DNA of 64,000 bases from Annona cherimola. Lineage: Eukaryota > Streptophyta > Magnoliopsida > Magnoliales > Annonaceae. Location of the stretch: the NCBI GenBank assembly GCA_030490835.1, contig CM059974.1:9741501-9805500 (forward strand), read 5' to 3'. A model generated the notes under the pieces. The model saw only the letters and a program-made list of their open reading frames with translations, ran no database searches and was not told the origin of the DNA. This document shows, in pieces, positions 1-12,105 of this stretch (the first letter of the stretch is position 1; each line of letters opens with the position of its first letter). The position numbers and the translations under genes were made by a program.

Positions 1-2
1 AC

Positions 3-50
3 CTATTAGGGTTTTCTTTACCTTCCGCGGCAATCCCTTATTACTTCCAC
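3..50 (-). CDS. LRK10L mini-exon (copy I), juxtamembrane
   Basis: This is a 48-nt exon bounded on the minus strand by a CAG acceptor (51-53) and a GT donor (1-2). It encodes roughly GSNKGLPRKVKKTLI, the short basic stretch just outside the membrane helix, with phase 1 at its start and one base carried over at its end. The same exon occurs at 36662-36709 in the intact gene and at 50059-50106. The transmembrane/kinase exon it would join lies left of the window, so I cannot tell whether copy I is a working gene. Confidence 0.75.
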
Positions 51-340
51 CTGAAAGATGTGGAACAGAAAAATTAAGAAAAATATTTTATTGATATTAG
101 AAATGATCCACTCAAGTAAAAGAAGAAATGAAAAACAATTCATTCAATTTGCAAGAAAGCCAGTTCAAGAAATTCTCTTTCTAATGTTACCAACTCTCCG
201 AAGCCGGAAATTAAAACTATCATGTAACCAGGCTTTAGGAAATGAAAAACACTAAACAGGAATGGTTAAGGAGCTTTTAGGACAAATCATCATTTCCATA
301 ACTTGGATTGGTGGAAAAAATAAAATTCGATTCTTGTACC

Positions 341-1005
341 AGGGCTCGGAGTGGGCGGTTGAGTGATATTTAGAGGTGGACGTTTGTGGTATGTGAAGCA
401 GCCGGACGTCTTCCATCTAACTGCAAAACCCTTATCCAACAGAGGATCTAGGTTATCGTCCAAACAGTAGGGACTGGAACTGGAAGGTGTTGGCAACTCT
501 TGCATAGGAATCTCGAGGGTGTCACATTTATTCATACTACAACTCGGTGACTTATTCTGTGGGAAGTAATACAGGACATGGAATTCGCGACTTCGAAGTA
601 ATTGGACTGGAAATCCAGTCTAGCAGCGAAAATGTGGAGCCTAGTGCAGAGATCATCACCATTCATGAGTTCGACATCCTGAATAAAAAGCATCTTCTCT
701 TCCTCCGAGATCTTTTTCACAAAGTACAGTCTTCCCTAATCTTTAAATTGGATGTTTATTATTTCATCCCTGCAATTGAAATCTGAAACCCCACAATGGG
801 TTCCATCCGACTGGTTATAGAATCTAGTTTCGCCTACTTCCTTGCATTGCACGTCAGAACACTTGAGAAGCGAGCGAAATTGTGCACCAGGTGAGTTGAA
901 GGGGGGAAAGGGACCAGATGGCTCCTCGGGTAAGTTGAAAGAGAGGTGAGATAGAAGGAAGAAAGAGAGGAGGAAGAAGAGTGTGAAAGAAGAAGAAGCC
1001 GCCAT
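341..1005 (-). pseudogene. Broken LRK10L ectodomain exon A (copy I)
   Basis: The exon starts at ATG 1003-1005 with a hydrophobic signal peptide (MAASSSFTLFFLL then LSFNLP) followed by a Cys-containing GUB_WAK-like region. Against the intact exon at 36999-37728 it has an in-frame stop at 736-738, where His is expected after the FKD motif. It also has a net loss of about 91 bp at the junction near 586, which shifts the frame and removes the segment with two conserved cysteines. The 3' splice region differs too, with extra sequence before a donor-like GT. The copy at 50398-51061 carries the same two lesions, so the exon died before the block was duplicated. Confidence 0.85.
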
Positions 1006-1194
1006 CGCAGAAGAATTGATGATAATCAAGCAAGCGGAATGGCGATCCTCTTCTGTTTCAAATTTTGATTGAATAGTTGAAATCGACCCTGTGAGATTGA
1101 CTAGTCCTCGGTAATGGTTGAAATGAGGGGTCATGAACAACTAGTCACAAATGATCAAAATTCATATAATAATGCATTGCCGCGAAAAGAAAGC

Positions 1195-1980
1195 AGCTAT
1201 TTCTTGGAAGTTCACTCCTCTTATTTTTTTGACGAAGACTTTGACTAATGACGGAAGACTCAGAAACGAATAGACGAAATAGGTTGGTGTGTTTCACGAG
1301 CTCTAAGCTTTTGGCATTGGATATTAAACAATTGTGGAAAACGAACCCATCAACCAGGACACAAAACAAAAAAGAGGTTTCTAATTACTGCAATTCTCTT
1401 CTGCAAATTTACTGCCATGATGACCAATTTAATCTCCTTCTCAAACTACCTACCTGAATCGCTATCTTTAGTCTCAAGAGAAAATTTCTCCTGTCTTTTT
1501 CCTAAATACGGATTTTGGACTAAAAATATGATTTCAATGCCATGCCTATTTTGTTTTGAAAGCTTTGTCCGAGAAGCAGTTTCTCTCATATTTCCACGAG
1601 ACTTTCGCTAGACAATTATTCATCAGTCCTAACCCTATTCACACCAACAGCAAACAATATTAAACGACAAACAGCCAGTAATAGCAGTAAAGAGCAACAT
1701 TGAAAACAACACTAGACCAAGAAGAACTCGCATGTGTTTCGTGTTGTTAGGATTGTGATCCCAAAAGTAAACAACCAAATCATCACAACAAGCAACATTA
1801 CAAGGAGATGCAACGCAAAAACTCCCTTTCACTGGTCATAATGTGATGACTGGGCATCTGAGGCCTCCATTAAAAATGGATCATCCAGCCTTCGCTGGAC
1901 ATTTCTGTCAGAGAATCGGCTTTGAAGCTGCATTCTAACCTGTTTCTTGCCTAGCCTAATATGAGCCTCAAAAGAGGAGA
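1195..1980. repeat. Duplicated non-coding spacer between exons A and B
   Basis: This non-coding segment begins with the upstream flank of exon A and ends in the spacer downstream of exon B. It recurs at 4062-4810 and at 51250-52040. A short piece of it, containing the palindrome-like CCAGCCTTCGCTGG (near 1886), also occurs at 17284-17340. I see no gene in it. The small open frames differ between copies and have no recognisable product. Confidence 0.7.
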
Positions 1981-2107
1981 ATTGGATTTAACTGATGCAG
2001 GCTGAAGACAATTGGTCTAGCTCTCTTTTGTTCTGTTCTTCTTGCTCTAAAACAGTGATGAAGAAATGAAGAAAAATTAAAAGAAAATCTGAAGCTCCAA
2101 GACTTAC

Positions 2108-2849
2108 AAGTCTCGAGCGCCGGACCATCAGGACAAAAACAAATGATGCTGGACGAATTCTTATCGAACCCACAGCGGCCACCCGACTGAACACATTCGG
2201 TGCAATTGTCCGCCTTCCATTCCATGAAAAATCCTTTCTTCAGAAATAGCCTATAATCGCTGATTTCGACATCCACCATTACATCTTCCTCCATTGAAAC
2301 CGGTTGGTATGCCCAAGACATGCAACCATTTAAAAGGTTTAAAGGACTCAACAATTGTGGATCAGCGAAGGTGGTGTAAGACGGATGTGTGGCATTACCC
2401 AGGCAAGAGATATTATGGATCGGGTAAAAGCCAATTCTCTCAGGTAAAACAGCAGAACAGCGGAAGTAGAAGAACAGTTCAACGTTTTGACTGCTACCGC
2501 TAAATGGAGTGCCTTCGAAGGTGACATTGCGGGTAGGCCATGGACATGATTCGTCACTGTTCGCTCGATCATTAACAACCAAAAGATGATGATGAACAAA
2601 GGAAATGTTGCGGATGTAGTATTGCTCGTTACTGGGCATTTCGAGGACAGGGGCACGATTCTTGCAGAGAATTTCGAAGCCCGGGTGACCGCAGTAGGAA
2701 GGTTGGTTATGGAGCCGAAATGGGTAGCTTATATTTAGGCCATTACCACAATTTCGAGGCTCGCAGGCTATGAAGTGTGGATCTAAAGAAAGAGCTAGTG
2801 CTGTACAAGAGAAGAAAGACACTAAGAAGAAACCAAACACCCCTCCCAT
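2108..2849 (-). CDS. LRK10L ectodomain exon B (GUB_WAK + WAK_assoc), copy I
   Basis: This first exon encodes 247 residues plus one base. Residues 1-20 are a signal peptide. A GUB_WAK_bind domain follows (CEPRNCGNGLNISYPF at 29-44, YCGHPGFEILC at 52-62), then a WAK_assoc C-terminal region (CTECVQSGGRCGFDK at 216-230, ICFCPDG at 236-242). Several N-glycosylation sequons are present. The frame is open and ends at a consensus donor GTAAGT. I chose ATG 2847-2849 because it directly precedes the signal peptide. The family binds cell-wall pectin or related ligands outside the plasma membrane. The exon ends in phase 1 and joins the mini-exon at 3-50 in frame, with T+GT giving the last Cys of the WAK_assoc motif. 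The intron would contain the dead exon A. The gene is incomplete in this window because the kinase exon is outside it. Confidence 0.8.
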
Positions 2850-2974
2850 TATAGAACAAAGAAAAAAGGAGAGATCCCGAACGGGAGTGACAGCGAGAAG
2901 ACAATAGAATGTGAAGGAAGCAGAAAGAGAAGTGGGAGGAGAAAAAGGAAATGCAGTCGGGATGCGAAGCCCAG

Positions 2975-3385
2975 AGGGCACCGGGGGAGGAAAAAGCAGC
3001 ACGGCGAGGGGTGCGGTGGTGTATGGTGGTCCCCGATCGCATGCTCTCGTGAGCATAGCGTTACATGCTCTCAAGCGCATATATCTATTTTTTTATTTAC
3101 TTTTTAAAATTTTTTTACAATATTATTAAACTATATGTATTTAATATGTATATAAATTTTTACCTTGGAGTATTTTAGATATTTATTTTTTATTTTTGAA
3201 AATCAGTGGCATTTTAGATAATTTAAATTACCTAAAATGCCACTAATTTTTAAAAATAAAAAATAAATATTTAAAATACTTGAAAAATGATAAAAATTTA
3301 TAAATATGTTAAATACACTTATATTAACAGTTTTATAAAAAAAATTAAAAAAAAAAAAGTGTATGCGCGCGTACGCGCGGCCTCC
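2975..3385. mobile_element. Palindromic MITE-like element
   Basis: This AT-rich long inverted repeat has at its centre a segment reading roughly AATCAGTGGCATTTTAG followed by its reverse complement. It interrupts the sequence shared with the duplicate block (compare 53040-53110), where it is absent, so it is an insertion. Its ends are GC-rich (GTGTATGCGCGCGTACGCGC on the right). No coding capacity was seen, and I could not identify a clear target duplication. Related cores occur at 53477-53859 and 54790-55130. Confidence 0.7.
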
Positions 3386-3387
3386 GT

Positions 3388-4061
3388 GTTGGTAGCTCCG
3401 GTTTGACTTGGTTGCTCCTTTTTGCCCTTTGCTTTACACTCTCGGTGCATCCACGCACTTTAATAGTGGCAGAGAAACCAATCTTTTGATTGAAGCCTTG
3501 TAAAATACAGTAATAACATGGCAAGTACATGTCAGATCCATGGTACTCTTGTCTTGAACGTACACCCAAAAATTTCATGGGGCTACCAATTAAGCATGCA
3601 ACGTCAAATTAATAACCCGAATAAGTAGCCCAAAAACAAACCTGTAAAAAAGACTAAAAATCTAGTCCCGTCATAAAGTTAACTTGGGGTTAGCTTGGAT
3701 TATCTAATCGATGCTATTTTTCATGTTAGTGAATCAAATGCTGGGGAGAAATGATTAGTTTGCAACAGCGACGCAATGGATCAAGAGAAGACAACCCGGG
3801 CAACCGTAGGTGAATGGTAGTTACCATATACGAACACAAAACAATCTGGATTCTAGAAACATGTGCTTTTAGTAGTTAGAAGTTTCAACGCAGGAAGTTA
3901 AATATATTACTGGGTCGGGAACTCCGTGGCGGTATGGATGAAACTACGCTCATGCCGCATATGAACTACGTACGTGCATGTGTAGAAATTTTCGTGCCGC
4001 GATTGCGGACGAAGATGAAGTGGTAGTGAGTGCGGGACAGTGCGCTTAACAAATAGACAGT
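3388..4061. other. No gene seen; flank shared with the duplicate block
   Basis: Up to about 3900 this sequence aligns with 53080-54220, minus the MITEs in that copy. No open frame of note, RNA gene or regulatory motif was recognised. Confidence 0.6.
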
Positions 4062-4810
4062 GGGCTATTTCTTGGAAGTTCACTGCTCTTATCTTTTTGA
4101 CGAAGACTCAGAAACGAATAGACGAAATAGGTTGGTGTGTTTCACGGGTTCTAAGCTTTTGGCATTGGATATTCAAGAATTGTGGAAAACGAACCCATCA
4201 ACCAGGACACAAAAACAAAACAGGGGCTTCTAATTACTGCAATTCTCTTCTACAATTTTACTGCCACGATGACCAATTTAATCTCCTTCTCTACCCACCT
4301 ACCTGAATCGCTATCTTTAGTCTCAATAGAAAATTTCTCCTGTCTTTTTCCCAAATACGGATTTTGGACCAAAAATTACGATTTCAACGTGGAAATTTCG
4401 GTTGATGGTGCCATGCCCATTTTGTTTTGGAAGCTTTGTCCAAGAAGCAGTTTCTCTCATATTTCCACGCGGCTTTCGCTAGACTAGTATTTGGGTCTAG
4501 AGAAAATCATCAATTTCACATCAGTCGTGGTTGGTAGAGAGCATCTTCACAATTATTCATCAAGCCTAACCCTATTCACGCCAATAGCAAACAATATTAA
4601 ACGACAAACAGCCAGTAATAGCAGTAAAGAGCAACATTGAAAACAACACTAGCACCAAGAAGAACTCGCATGTGTTTCGTGTTGTAAGGATTGTGATCCC
4701 AAAAATAAACAACCAAATCATCACAACAAGCAAAATTACAAGGAGATGCAGCCCAAAAACACCCTTTCACTGGTCATAATGTGACGACTGGGCATTTCGT
4801 CTCCAGACAA
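4062..4810. repeat. Third copy of the LRK10L non-coding spacer
   Basis: This sequence matches 1195-1870 and 51250-51940, including the exon A upstream flank and the run leading to the CACTGGTCATAATGTG motif. It has no ectodomain exon next to it. It looks like a local partial duplication of copy I. No gene is apparent. Confidence 0.75.
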
Positions 4811-5486
4811 TTTAAAGGATTTCTACATCAAGAATAATATCCTTGGATTAATTTTTCTTTAGACAAGACCAGAAGGTTTTTACATTAACCAAAGAATCTA
4901 GAATCTACCCTAATGGAGAGAAGAAGACCTCCCACCTCTTTTTCATTTTTACAGAGACGTAAAGACCACTAAAACCTTAACATTGAGCTTTAGAAGGCAG
5001 GCTTCCCTTTTTGGAATGTGAAACCAGTTCTGGATCTCTGCCATCTGAGGCCTCACTTAAAAGAGTCCCAACCCATAGGAAGCACTTCCCTTGGGTAAAA
5101 AAAAGGAAGCTGGGCATTTTGGTAATTTTACAGCGAGAGTATAATAACTTAAAAACGTGAGTATGTTTGGTTTTTTGATAAAATTTGTATTATATATATA
5201 CAAAATCTCAATCTATTCCATTCATTTGCTAGATGAAATATTAAAATGTATGTGGACATAATTTCTCATCATTTGAAAATTTCTAAAAAATTTTTTGTAC
5301 AAAAAATTATTTTTTAAAAAGATTTCATTATAATTAGTAAAGTTAGAAAATATAAATTTTATTAGAAGTTATTTCATATTATTTAAAGTTAATGTAATCA
5401 TGGTACTCTCAAAAATAACAAGTTCTTTTATTTTTCTCGAATTTTTGAAAATTTATTAATATTTTATTATTTTTTGAATAAAATCG
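4811..5486. other. No gene seen; AT-rich spacer
   Basis: After a short GC-balanced stretch (to about 5110), which shares words with 17220-17300 such as a reversed GCTTCCTATGGGTTGGG, the sequence becomes AT-rich with no open frame or RNA gene that I recognise. Confidence 0.5.
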
Positions 5487-7090
5487 GATCTAACGGCATC
5501 TAACAGCATCTAACGGCATCTAACAGCATCTAACAGCATCTAATAGCATCTAACAGCATCTAACAGCATCTAACAGCATCTAATTTTTAAAATTAATAAG
5601 TTAATCCTAATTTAACACCTGTAATATAATCCTAGGTCCCTTATAATGTCATTTAGACCATAAATTCAGAATTTGAAACTCATATTATATGATTTAATAA
5701 AATCATCATAATCTAACAGCGTCTAACAGCGTCTAACAGCATCTAACAGCGTCTAACAGCGTCTAACAGCATCTAACAGCGTCTAACAGCATCTAACAGC
5801 ATCTAACAGCATCTAATTTTTGAAATTAATAAGTTAATCATAATTTAACACCTGTAATATGATCCTAGGCCCCTTATAAGGTCATTTAGACCTTAATTTC
5901 TGAATTTGAAACCCAGTTAATATGATTTAAAGAAATCCAACTTAATCTAACAGCGTCTAACGGCATCTAACGGCATCTAACGGCATCTAACAGCATCTAA
6001 CAGCATCTAATGGAATCTAACAGCATCTAACGGCATTTAACAGCATCTAACAGCATCTAATTTTTGAAATTAATAAGTTAATCCTAATTAAACACCTGTA
6101 AGATGATCCTAGGCCCCTTATAAGGTCATTTAGATCTTAATTACGGAATTTGAAACCCAGTTAATATGATTTAAAGAAATCCAACTTAATCTAACAGCGT
6201 CTAACGGCATCTAACCGCATCTAACAGCATCTAACGGAATCTAACAGCATCTAACGCATCTAACAGCATCTAACAGCATCTAACGGAATCTAACAGCATC
6301 TAACCGCATCTAACAGCATCTAATTTTTGAAATTAATAAGTTAATCCTAATTTAACACCTGTAATATGATTCTAGGCCCCTTATAAGGTCATTTAGACCT
6401 TAATTACGGAATTTTAAACCCATATAATATGATTTAAAGAAATCCAACTTAATCTAACAGCGTCTAATGGCATCTAACAGCATCTAACAGCATCTAATGG
6501 CATCTAACAGCATCTACCAGCATCTAACGACATCTAACAGCATCTAACAGCATCTAATTTTTGAAATTAATAAGTTAATCCTAATTTAACACCTGTAATA
6601 TGATCGTAGGCCCCTTATAAGGTCATTTAGACCTTAATTTCTGAATTTGAAACCCAGTTAATATGATTTAAAGAAATCCAACTTAATCTAACAGCGTCTA
6701 ACGGCATCTAATGACATCTAACAGCATCTAACAGCATCTAACGGAATCTAATGGCATCTAACAGCATCTAACAGCATCTAACTGCATCTAACAGCATCTA
6801 ACAGCATCTAATTTTTGAAATTAATAAGTTAATCCTAATTTAACACCTGTAATATGATCGTAGGCCCCTTATAAGGTCATTTAGACCTTAATTTCCGAAT
6901 TTGAAACCCAGTTAATATGATTTAAAGAAATCCAACTTAATCTAACAACGTCTAACGGCATCTAACGGCATCTAACAGCATCTAACGGAATCTAACAGCA
7001 TCTAATCGCATCTAACAGCATCTAACGGCATCTAACAGCATCTAACCGCATCTAACATCATCTAACAGCATCTAACATCATCTAATTTTT
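5487..7090. repeat. Decamer minisatellite in a higher-order array
   Basis: Runs of a 10-bp unit (ATCTAACAGC and variants with CGGC, CAGCG, CCGC) alternate with a conserved linker of about 130 bp. The linker contains GAAATTAATAAGTTAATC, CACCTGTAATATGATC and CCTTATAAGGTCATTTAGA. The linker anchor AATTAATAAG recurs at about 5591, 5824, 6068, 6331, 6564, 6819 and 7093. The spacings are 233, 244, 263, 233, 255 and 274, so larger units differ mostly by about ten bases, that is by decamer number. It is non-coding. Confidence 0.9.
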
Positions 7091-7279
7091 GAAATTAATA
7101 AGTTAATCGTAATTTAACACCTCTAATATAATCTTAAGGCCCTTATAAGATCATATATGTCTTCAAAACCAAATTTGGAACCCAAATAAATATATTAAAT
7201 TATAATTAAAAATATTAACTCCACTTGATTTAATGAAATAAAAATTTATATAAAGAAATAAAATAGTAATAAATATTAT

Positions 7280-9735
7280 ATATATTTTGGATGCCCGCAG
7301 GACACATGATTATTTTTGTAAAAAAAAATATTCATTTGTTAAGGCCCGTAGGACATTTATATATTTTAAAAAAATAATACATTTATTTTTGAAGGCCCGT
7401 GGGACACATTTATATTTTTATAAAATATTATATTGAATTTTGGACGCCCGCGGGACACGTATATATTTTTATAAAAATAAAATATTTATTTTTGAAGGGC
7501 CGTGGGACATTTATATATTTTATAAAAACATTACATTCATTTTTGGAGGCCCGCGGTACACGTATATATTTTTATAAAAACAAAATACTCATTTTTTGAG
7601 GCCCGTGGGACATTTATACATTTTTAAAAAATAATATATTCATTTTTGGACGCCCGCGGGACACGTAGATATTTTTATAAAACATTATATTCATTTTTGG
7701 ACGCCCACGGGACACGTATATATTTTTATAAAAACAAAATACTCATTTTTTGAGGCCCGTGGGACATTTATACATTTTAAAAAAATAATATATTCATTTT
7801 TGGACGCCCGCGGGACACGTAGATATTTTTATAAAACATTATATTCATTTTTGGACGCCCACGGGACACGTATACATTTTAATAAAAATAAAATATTCAT
7901 TTTTTTAGACCCGTGGGACATTTATAAATTTTATAAAAACAATACATTCATTTTTTATAAAACATTATATTCATTTTTGGACGCCCACGGGACACGTATA
8001 TATTTTTATAAAAACAAAATACTCATTTTTTGAGGCCCGTGGGACATTTATACATTTTAAAAAAATAATATATTCATTTTTGGACGCCCGCGGGACACGT
8101 AGATATTTTTATAAAACATTATACTCATTTTTGGACGCCCACGGGATACGTATATATTTTTATAAAAACAAAATACTCATTTTTTGAGGCCCGTGGGACA
8201 TTTATATATTTTTAAAAAACAATATATTCATTTTTGGACGCCTGCGGGACACGTATATTTTTTTATAAAAACAAAATACTCATTTTTTGAGGCCCGTGGG
8301 ACATTTATACATTTTAAAAAAATAATATATTCATTTTTGGACGCCCGCGGGACACGTAGATATTTTTATAAAACATTATACTCATTTTTGGACGCCCACG
8401 GGATACGTATATATTTTTATAAAAACAAAATACTCATTTTTTGAGGCCCGTGGGACATTTATATATTTTTAAAAAACAATATATTCATTTTTGGACGCCT
8501 GCGGGACACGTATATTTTTTTATAAAAACAAAATATTCATTTTTTTAGGCCCGTGGGACATTTATATATTTTAAAAAAATAATATATTCATTTTTGGACG
8601 CCCGCGGGATACGTATATATTTTTATAAAACATTATATTTATTTTTGGACGCCCACGGGACACGTATATATTTTTATAAAAGCAAAATATTCATTTTTTG
8701 AGGCACGCGGGACACATATATTTTTAGAAAACAAAATGTTCATTTTTGGAGGCCCGCGTGACACATATATATATTTTAGAAAATAAAATATTCATTTTTG
8801 GACGCCCACGGGACATGTATATATTTTAGAAAAATAAAACATTCATTTTTAGAGGTCCGCGAGACACATATATATTTTTAGAAAATAAAATATTCATTTT
8901 TGGAGGCCCGTGGGACACATATATTTTAGAAAACAAAATATTCATTTTTGGAGGCCCACGTGACACATATATATTTTTAAAAATAAAATATTCATTTTTA
9001 GACGCCCGCGGGACATGTATATATTTTAGAAAAATAAATATTCATTTTTGGAGGCCCGCGGGACACATATATATTCTTTTAAAAATAAAAAATCTATTTT
9101 TTGATGCCTGCGGGACACATATATATTTTTATAAAATAAAACATTCAATTTTTAAGGCCCGTGGAACCTTTATATATTCTAAAAAAACAAAACATTCATT
9201 TTTGGTGGCCCGTGGGATACATATATATTTTAAGAAAATAAAATATTCATTTTTAGAAGCCGCGAGACACATATATTTTTATAAAATAAAATATATATTT
9301 TTTGAGGCCTGCGGGACACATATATCTTTTTTTAAAAATAAAATATTTATTTTTTGAGGCCTGCGGGACACATAAATATTTTTATAAAATAAAACATTAA
9401 TTTTTTTAGGTGCGTGAAACATTTATATATTCTAAAAAAACAAAACATTCTTTTTTGGAAGCCCGCCGGACACATATATATTTTTATAAAAATATAATAT
9501 TCATTTTTTGAGGCTCGCGGGACACACATATATATTTTTATAAAGCAAAACATTCATTTTTTTAGGCCCGTGGGACATATATATTTCAGAAAAATAAAAT
9601 ATTGATTGTTTGGACCCCGCGGGCACATATAGAAATTAAAATTGTCATTTTTTAATGCCCGCTGGAAGCATATACATATTTTAGAAAATAAAATATGAGA
9701 TTTTTTATGGCCCGCGGGACACATATAATAATAAA
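7280..9735. repeat. Satellite array, ~51-bp monomer with CCCGCGGG core
   Basis: Tandem monomers of about 51-54 bp each carry a GC-rich core (GGACGCCCGCGGGACAC or the variant GGCCCGTGGGACATTT) inside an AT-rich frame with CATTTTTGGA and TTTTTATAAAA. Between about 7590 and 8600 three monomer types alternate, giving a higher-order period of about 154-155 bp. To the right the monomers become more diverged. Long open frames on both strands (for example encoding GTRIYFYKNK) come from the repeat and are not genes. Confidence 0.9.
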
Positions 9736-10454
9736 ATTTGTCCAAATATATAATAATGTTATTACAGTTTATATTACAAAGAATATAATAATTGTAATTT
9801 TCGGTTACCATTATCTATTAAATTAAACTAGTAATACAAATTTATTTACTCCAAATGAACTCAATGTGGACAAATAATCTAATTAAAATTTTCGTTGAAT
9901 ATAAAATTGATACAAAATTTTATGTTATATAACACCTCTAAAAATGTACCCTTGTGTTATATCTCATGTAAATTTTCTATTGACATTTGTTTATTTCATA
10001 ATTTGCTAGAAATAGATTCGGTGGTGCAAAATATTACATTCAGAAGTCGTTTTTTAAAAGCAATGCAGCCGAACTGCCATTTTGACGATTCTGAGCATTT
10101 TCAGTCAAAATTGGAGCTTCAATTTTGACCGAGGAAACAACCCCCGTCATGTATCTGTGTATGGTCTACTCTAATGCGGCAAATGACTTAATTAATCCTA
10201 AACTCACTTTTGCAAAAACATTCCGTTTCTTATTTATTGTTTATTAGGCAATACTTTTTCTTTCTGTATATCTAGCCAAATTAGGTAATTAATGCCCAAA
10301 ATACACAAATAAAAAAAGACCAGAAATTTCCCATAAAACGGTTATTAAAAAAATATGAATAATTCCAAAAAACTTAACTGGCATGCCTATGGAGGGATCT
10401 ATCGTCTCTTGCTCCAAGGCTCCAACTGCGTACATAAACTTCAAATTTACTTGT
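9736..10454. other. Spacer between two satellite blocks; no gene seen
   Basis: This is AT-rich, apparently single-copy sequence. The small open frame near 9895-10128 has no recognisable motif. Confidence 0.5.
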
Positions 10455-10845
10455 GGACACATATATATTTTTATAAAATATTATATTCATTTTTGGACGC
10501 CCGCGGGACACGTATATATTTTTATAAAAACAAAATATTCATTTTTTGAGGCCCGTGGAACATTTATATATTTTATAAAAATAATACATTCATTTTTGGA
10601 GGCCCGCGGGTCACATTTAAATTTTTATAAAATATTATATTCATTTTTGGACGCCCACGGGACACGTATACATTTTTAAAAAAACAAAATATTCATTTTT
10701 GAGGCCCGTGGGACATTTATATATTTTAAAAAAACAATATATTCATTTTTGGACGCCCGCGGGACACGTATATATTTTTATAAAAATAAAATATTCATTT
10801 TTTGAGGCCCGTGGGACATTTATATATTTTATAAAAACAAACAGC
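10455..10845. repeat. Detached block of the CCCGCGGG satellite
   Basis: About seven monomers of the same ~51-bp satellite as at 7280-9735, in the same orientation, are separated from it by some 0.7 kb of unrelated sequence. They resemble the left, higher-order part of the main array more than its diverged right end, which suggests a rearrangement or an insertion of the spacer. Confidence 0.85.
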
Positions 10846-12100
10846 CATATGAATTTTCTACTTTCAAATTTACACATTCATATTTAATTGTCAGTTTGCA
10901 ACTTTATTTTATTTGCATACTCAACCGATTTTGACATAAGATTGGTTTTTTTTCTTAATTAAGAGTTTGCTACTTCTCATTATTTGTTTATTGCCGCAAT
11001 TTTGAATATATTTGGAAAAAAAAAAGACAATGATGGGCATCGAGAGAGCAAATTCTCAGTGTTCCGTCCCATTATGTTAAAATATGATTGACATGTATAT
11101 CATCCAATTTAGCATACGAAGCACACATATTTTAATTTTTCAAACACAATGTACCTATTCCAAAATTTGCATAACAAAACTTGTAGAAGATTTATTAATA
11201 ACTAAATTCATTAAATTGAATTGGAATGTAATACATTGTTGCATACATTCTACTACAATCTGAAAAAAAATCGTATTTTTATTCAAGACATTACACGTCA
11301 ACAACCTTGTTTGTTTCAAAGCATACAAAGACGTCCAAAAGATCTTGAATTATACAATTCTTTAACAGTAATGTCTGTGGTATTCGATTTTCTGAAAGAC
11401 TTGTTCTGTAATGACACCAACATTGCCATCAGCTCTCTTGATCTCCTAGTGGGCCTTTTGGTAACATGCAGTGCCCCCTAAAACATCAAACTCATTAGCA
11501 ATAGAGATTGTGAAAGAAAACTTAGTGCCTCTAGAAAGATTGTGAAATTGAGAGATGACATCCAAACTGTCTAAATTAATCTAAAGAGATCAACAAGGAT
11601 AAATGCATACATACTTTCAAAGAAATCAATAGCCCATTCTGACAAAGCTTCCATAATCAAAGGCCAAAGATTCCACACCTCCAGAAAACTCAGTAATTAT
11701 TGTATGCAAGATATGTGAAAGAAGCATAAAATGCTTACTTGACGCTGAGGAAACAATTTGCATGCCTGCTTTGTTATCACAGACTGTTTATGAAGACGTT
11801 CGAAAGTAATGTGCATATGCAACCATTAAATACAAGGATCACCAACACTGTTGTGTAAAATGCAGAACTAAGAGTGGAGAAAAAATGAGATCAATTCCTA
11901 GATCCAACTGGTGCAGAACACAATGCATACCAATCCTAAAGTATTCATTTTCGCAAGAATTTTACATTATAGAAGTCAGAAGTGCTGAGATTCATTTATT
12001 TAGATTCTAGTTTGGTTAAGTTTCACGAAAATTGTATAGATAGGAATAAAATGGTGTACCCAGTGCATGAGCAACCATGGGCATGGGAAGGGTGAGATAC
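10846..12100. other. No gene recognised
   Basis: The sequence is moderately AT-rich. The plus-strand frame at 11221-11481 has no motif I recognise. It could be downstream sequence of the minus-strand gene at 14940-16765, but I see no support for that. Confidence 0.4.
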
Positions 12101-12105
12101 ATGTA

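Larger units (their letters stand above)
1..3900. repeat. Large segmental duplication, copy I
   Basis: This block is closely similar, base for base over long stretches, to 50057-54220 in the same orientation. It covers the mini-exon, the broken ectodomain exon A, the spacer, ectodomain exon B and the sequence upstream. The two copies differ mainly by MITE insertions: copy I has a palindromic element near 2975-3385 that the other lacks, and the other has two elements (53477-53859 and 53889-54140) that copy I lacks. The right boundary is where similarity fades, near 3900. Confidence 0.85.

Noticed and set aside
3060..3360. Microrna precursor from the long hairpin
   Set aside because: The hairpin is an AT-rich transposon palindrome present in several copies. 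Without small-RNA data a microRNA call is unsupported.
5487..7090. CRISPR-like array of short direct repeats with spacers
   Set aside because: The repeats are contiguous decamers with conserved linkers in a plant nuclear context. There are no unique spacers and no cas genes.
7399..9811. Many open frames on both strands in the satellite (GTRIYFYKNK-type peptides)
   Set aside because: They follow the monomer period and use a repeat unit that happens to lack stops. No start context, splice sites or non-repetitive part.
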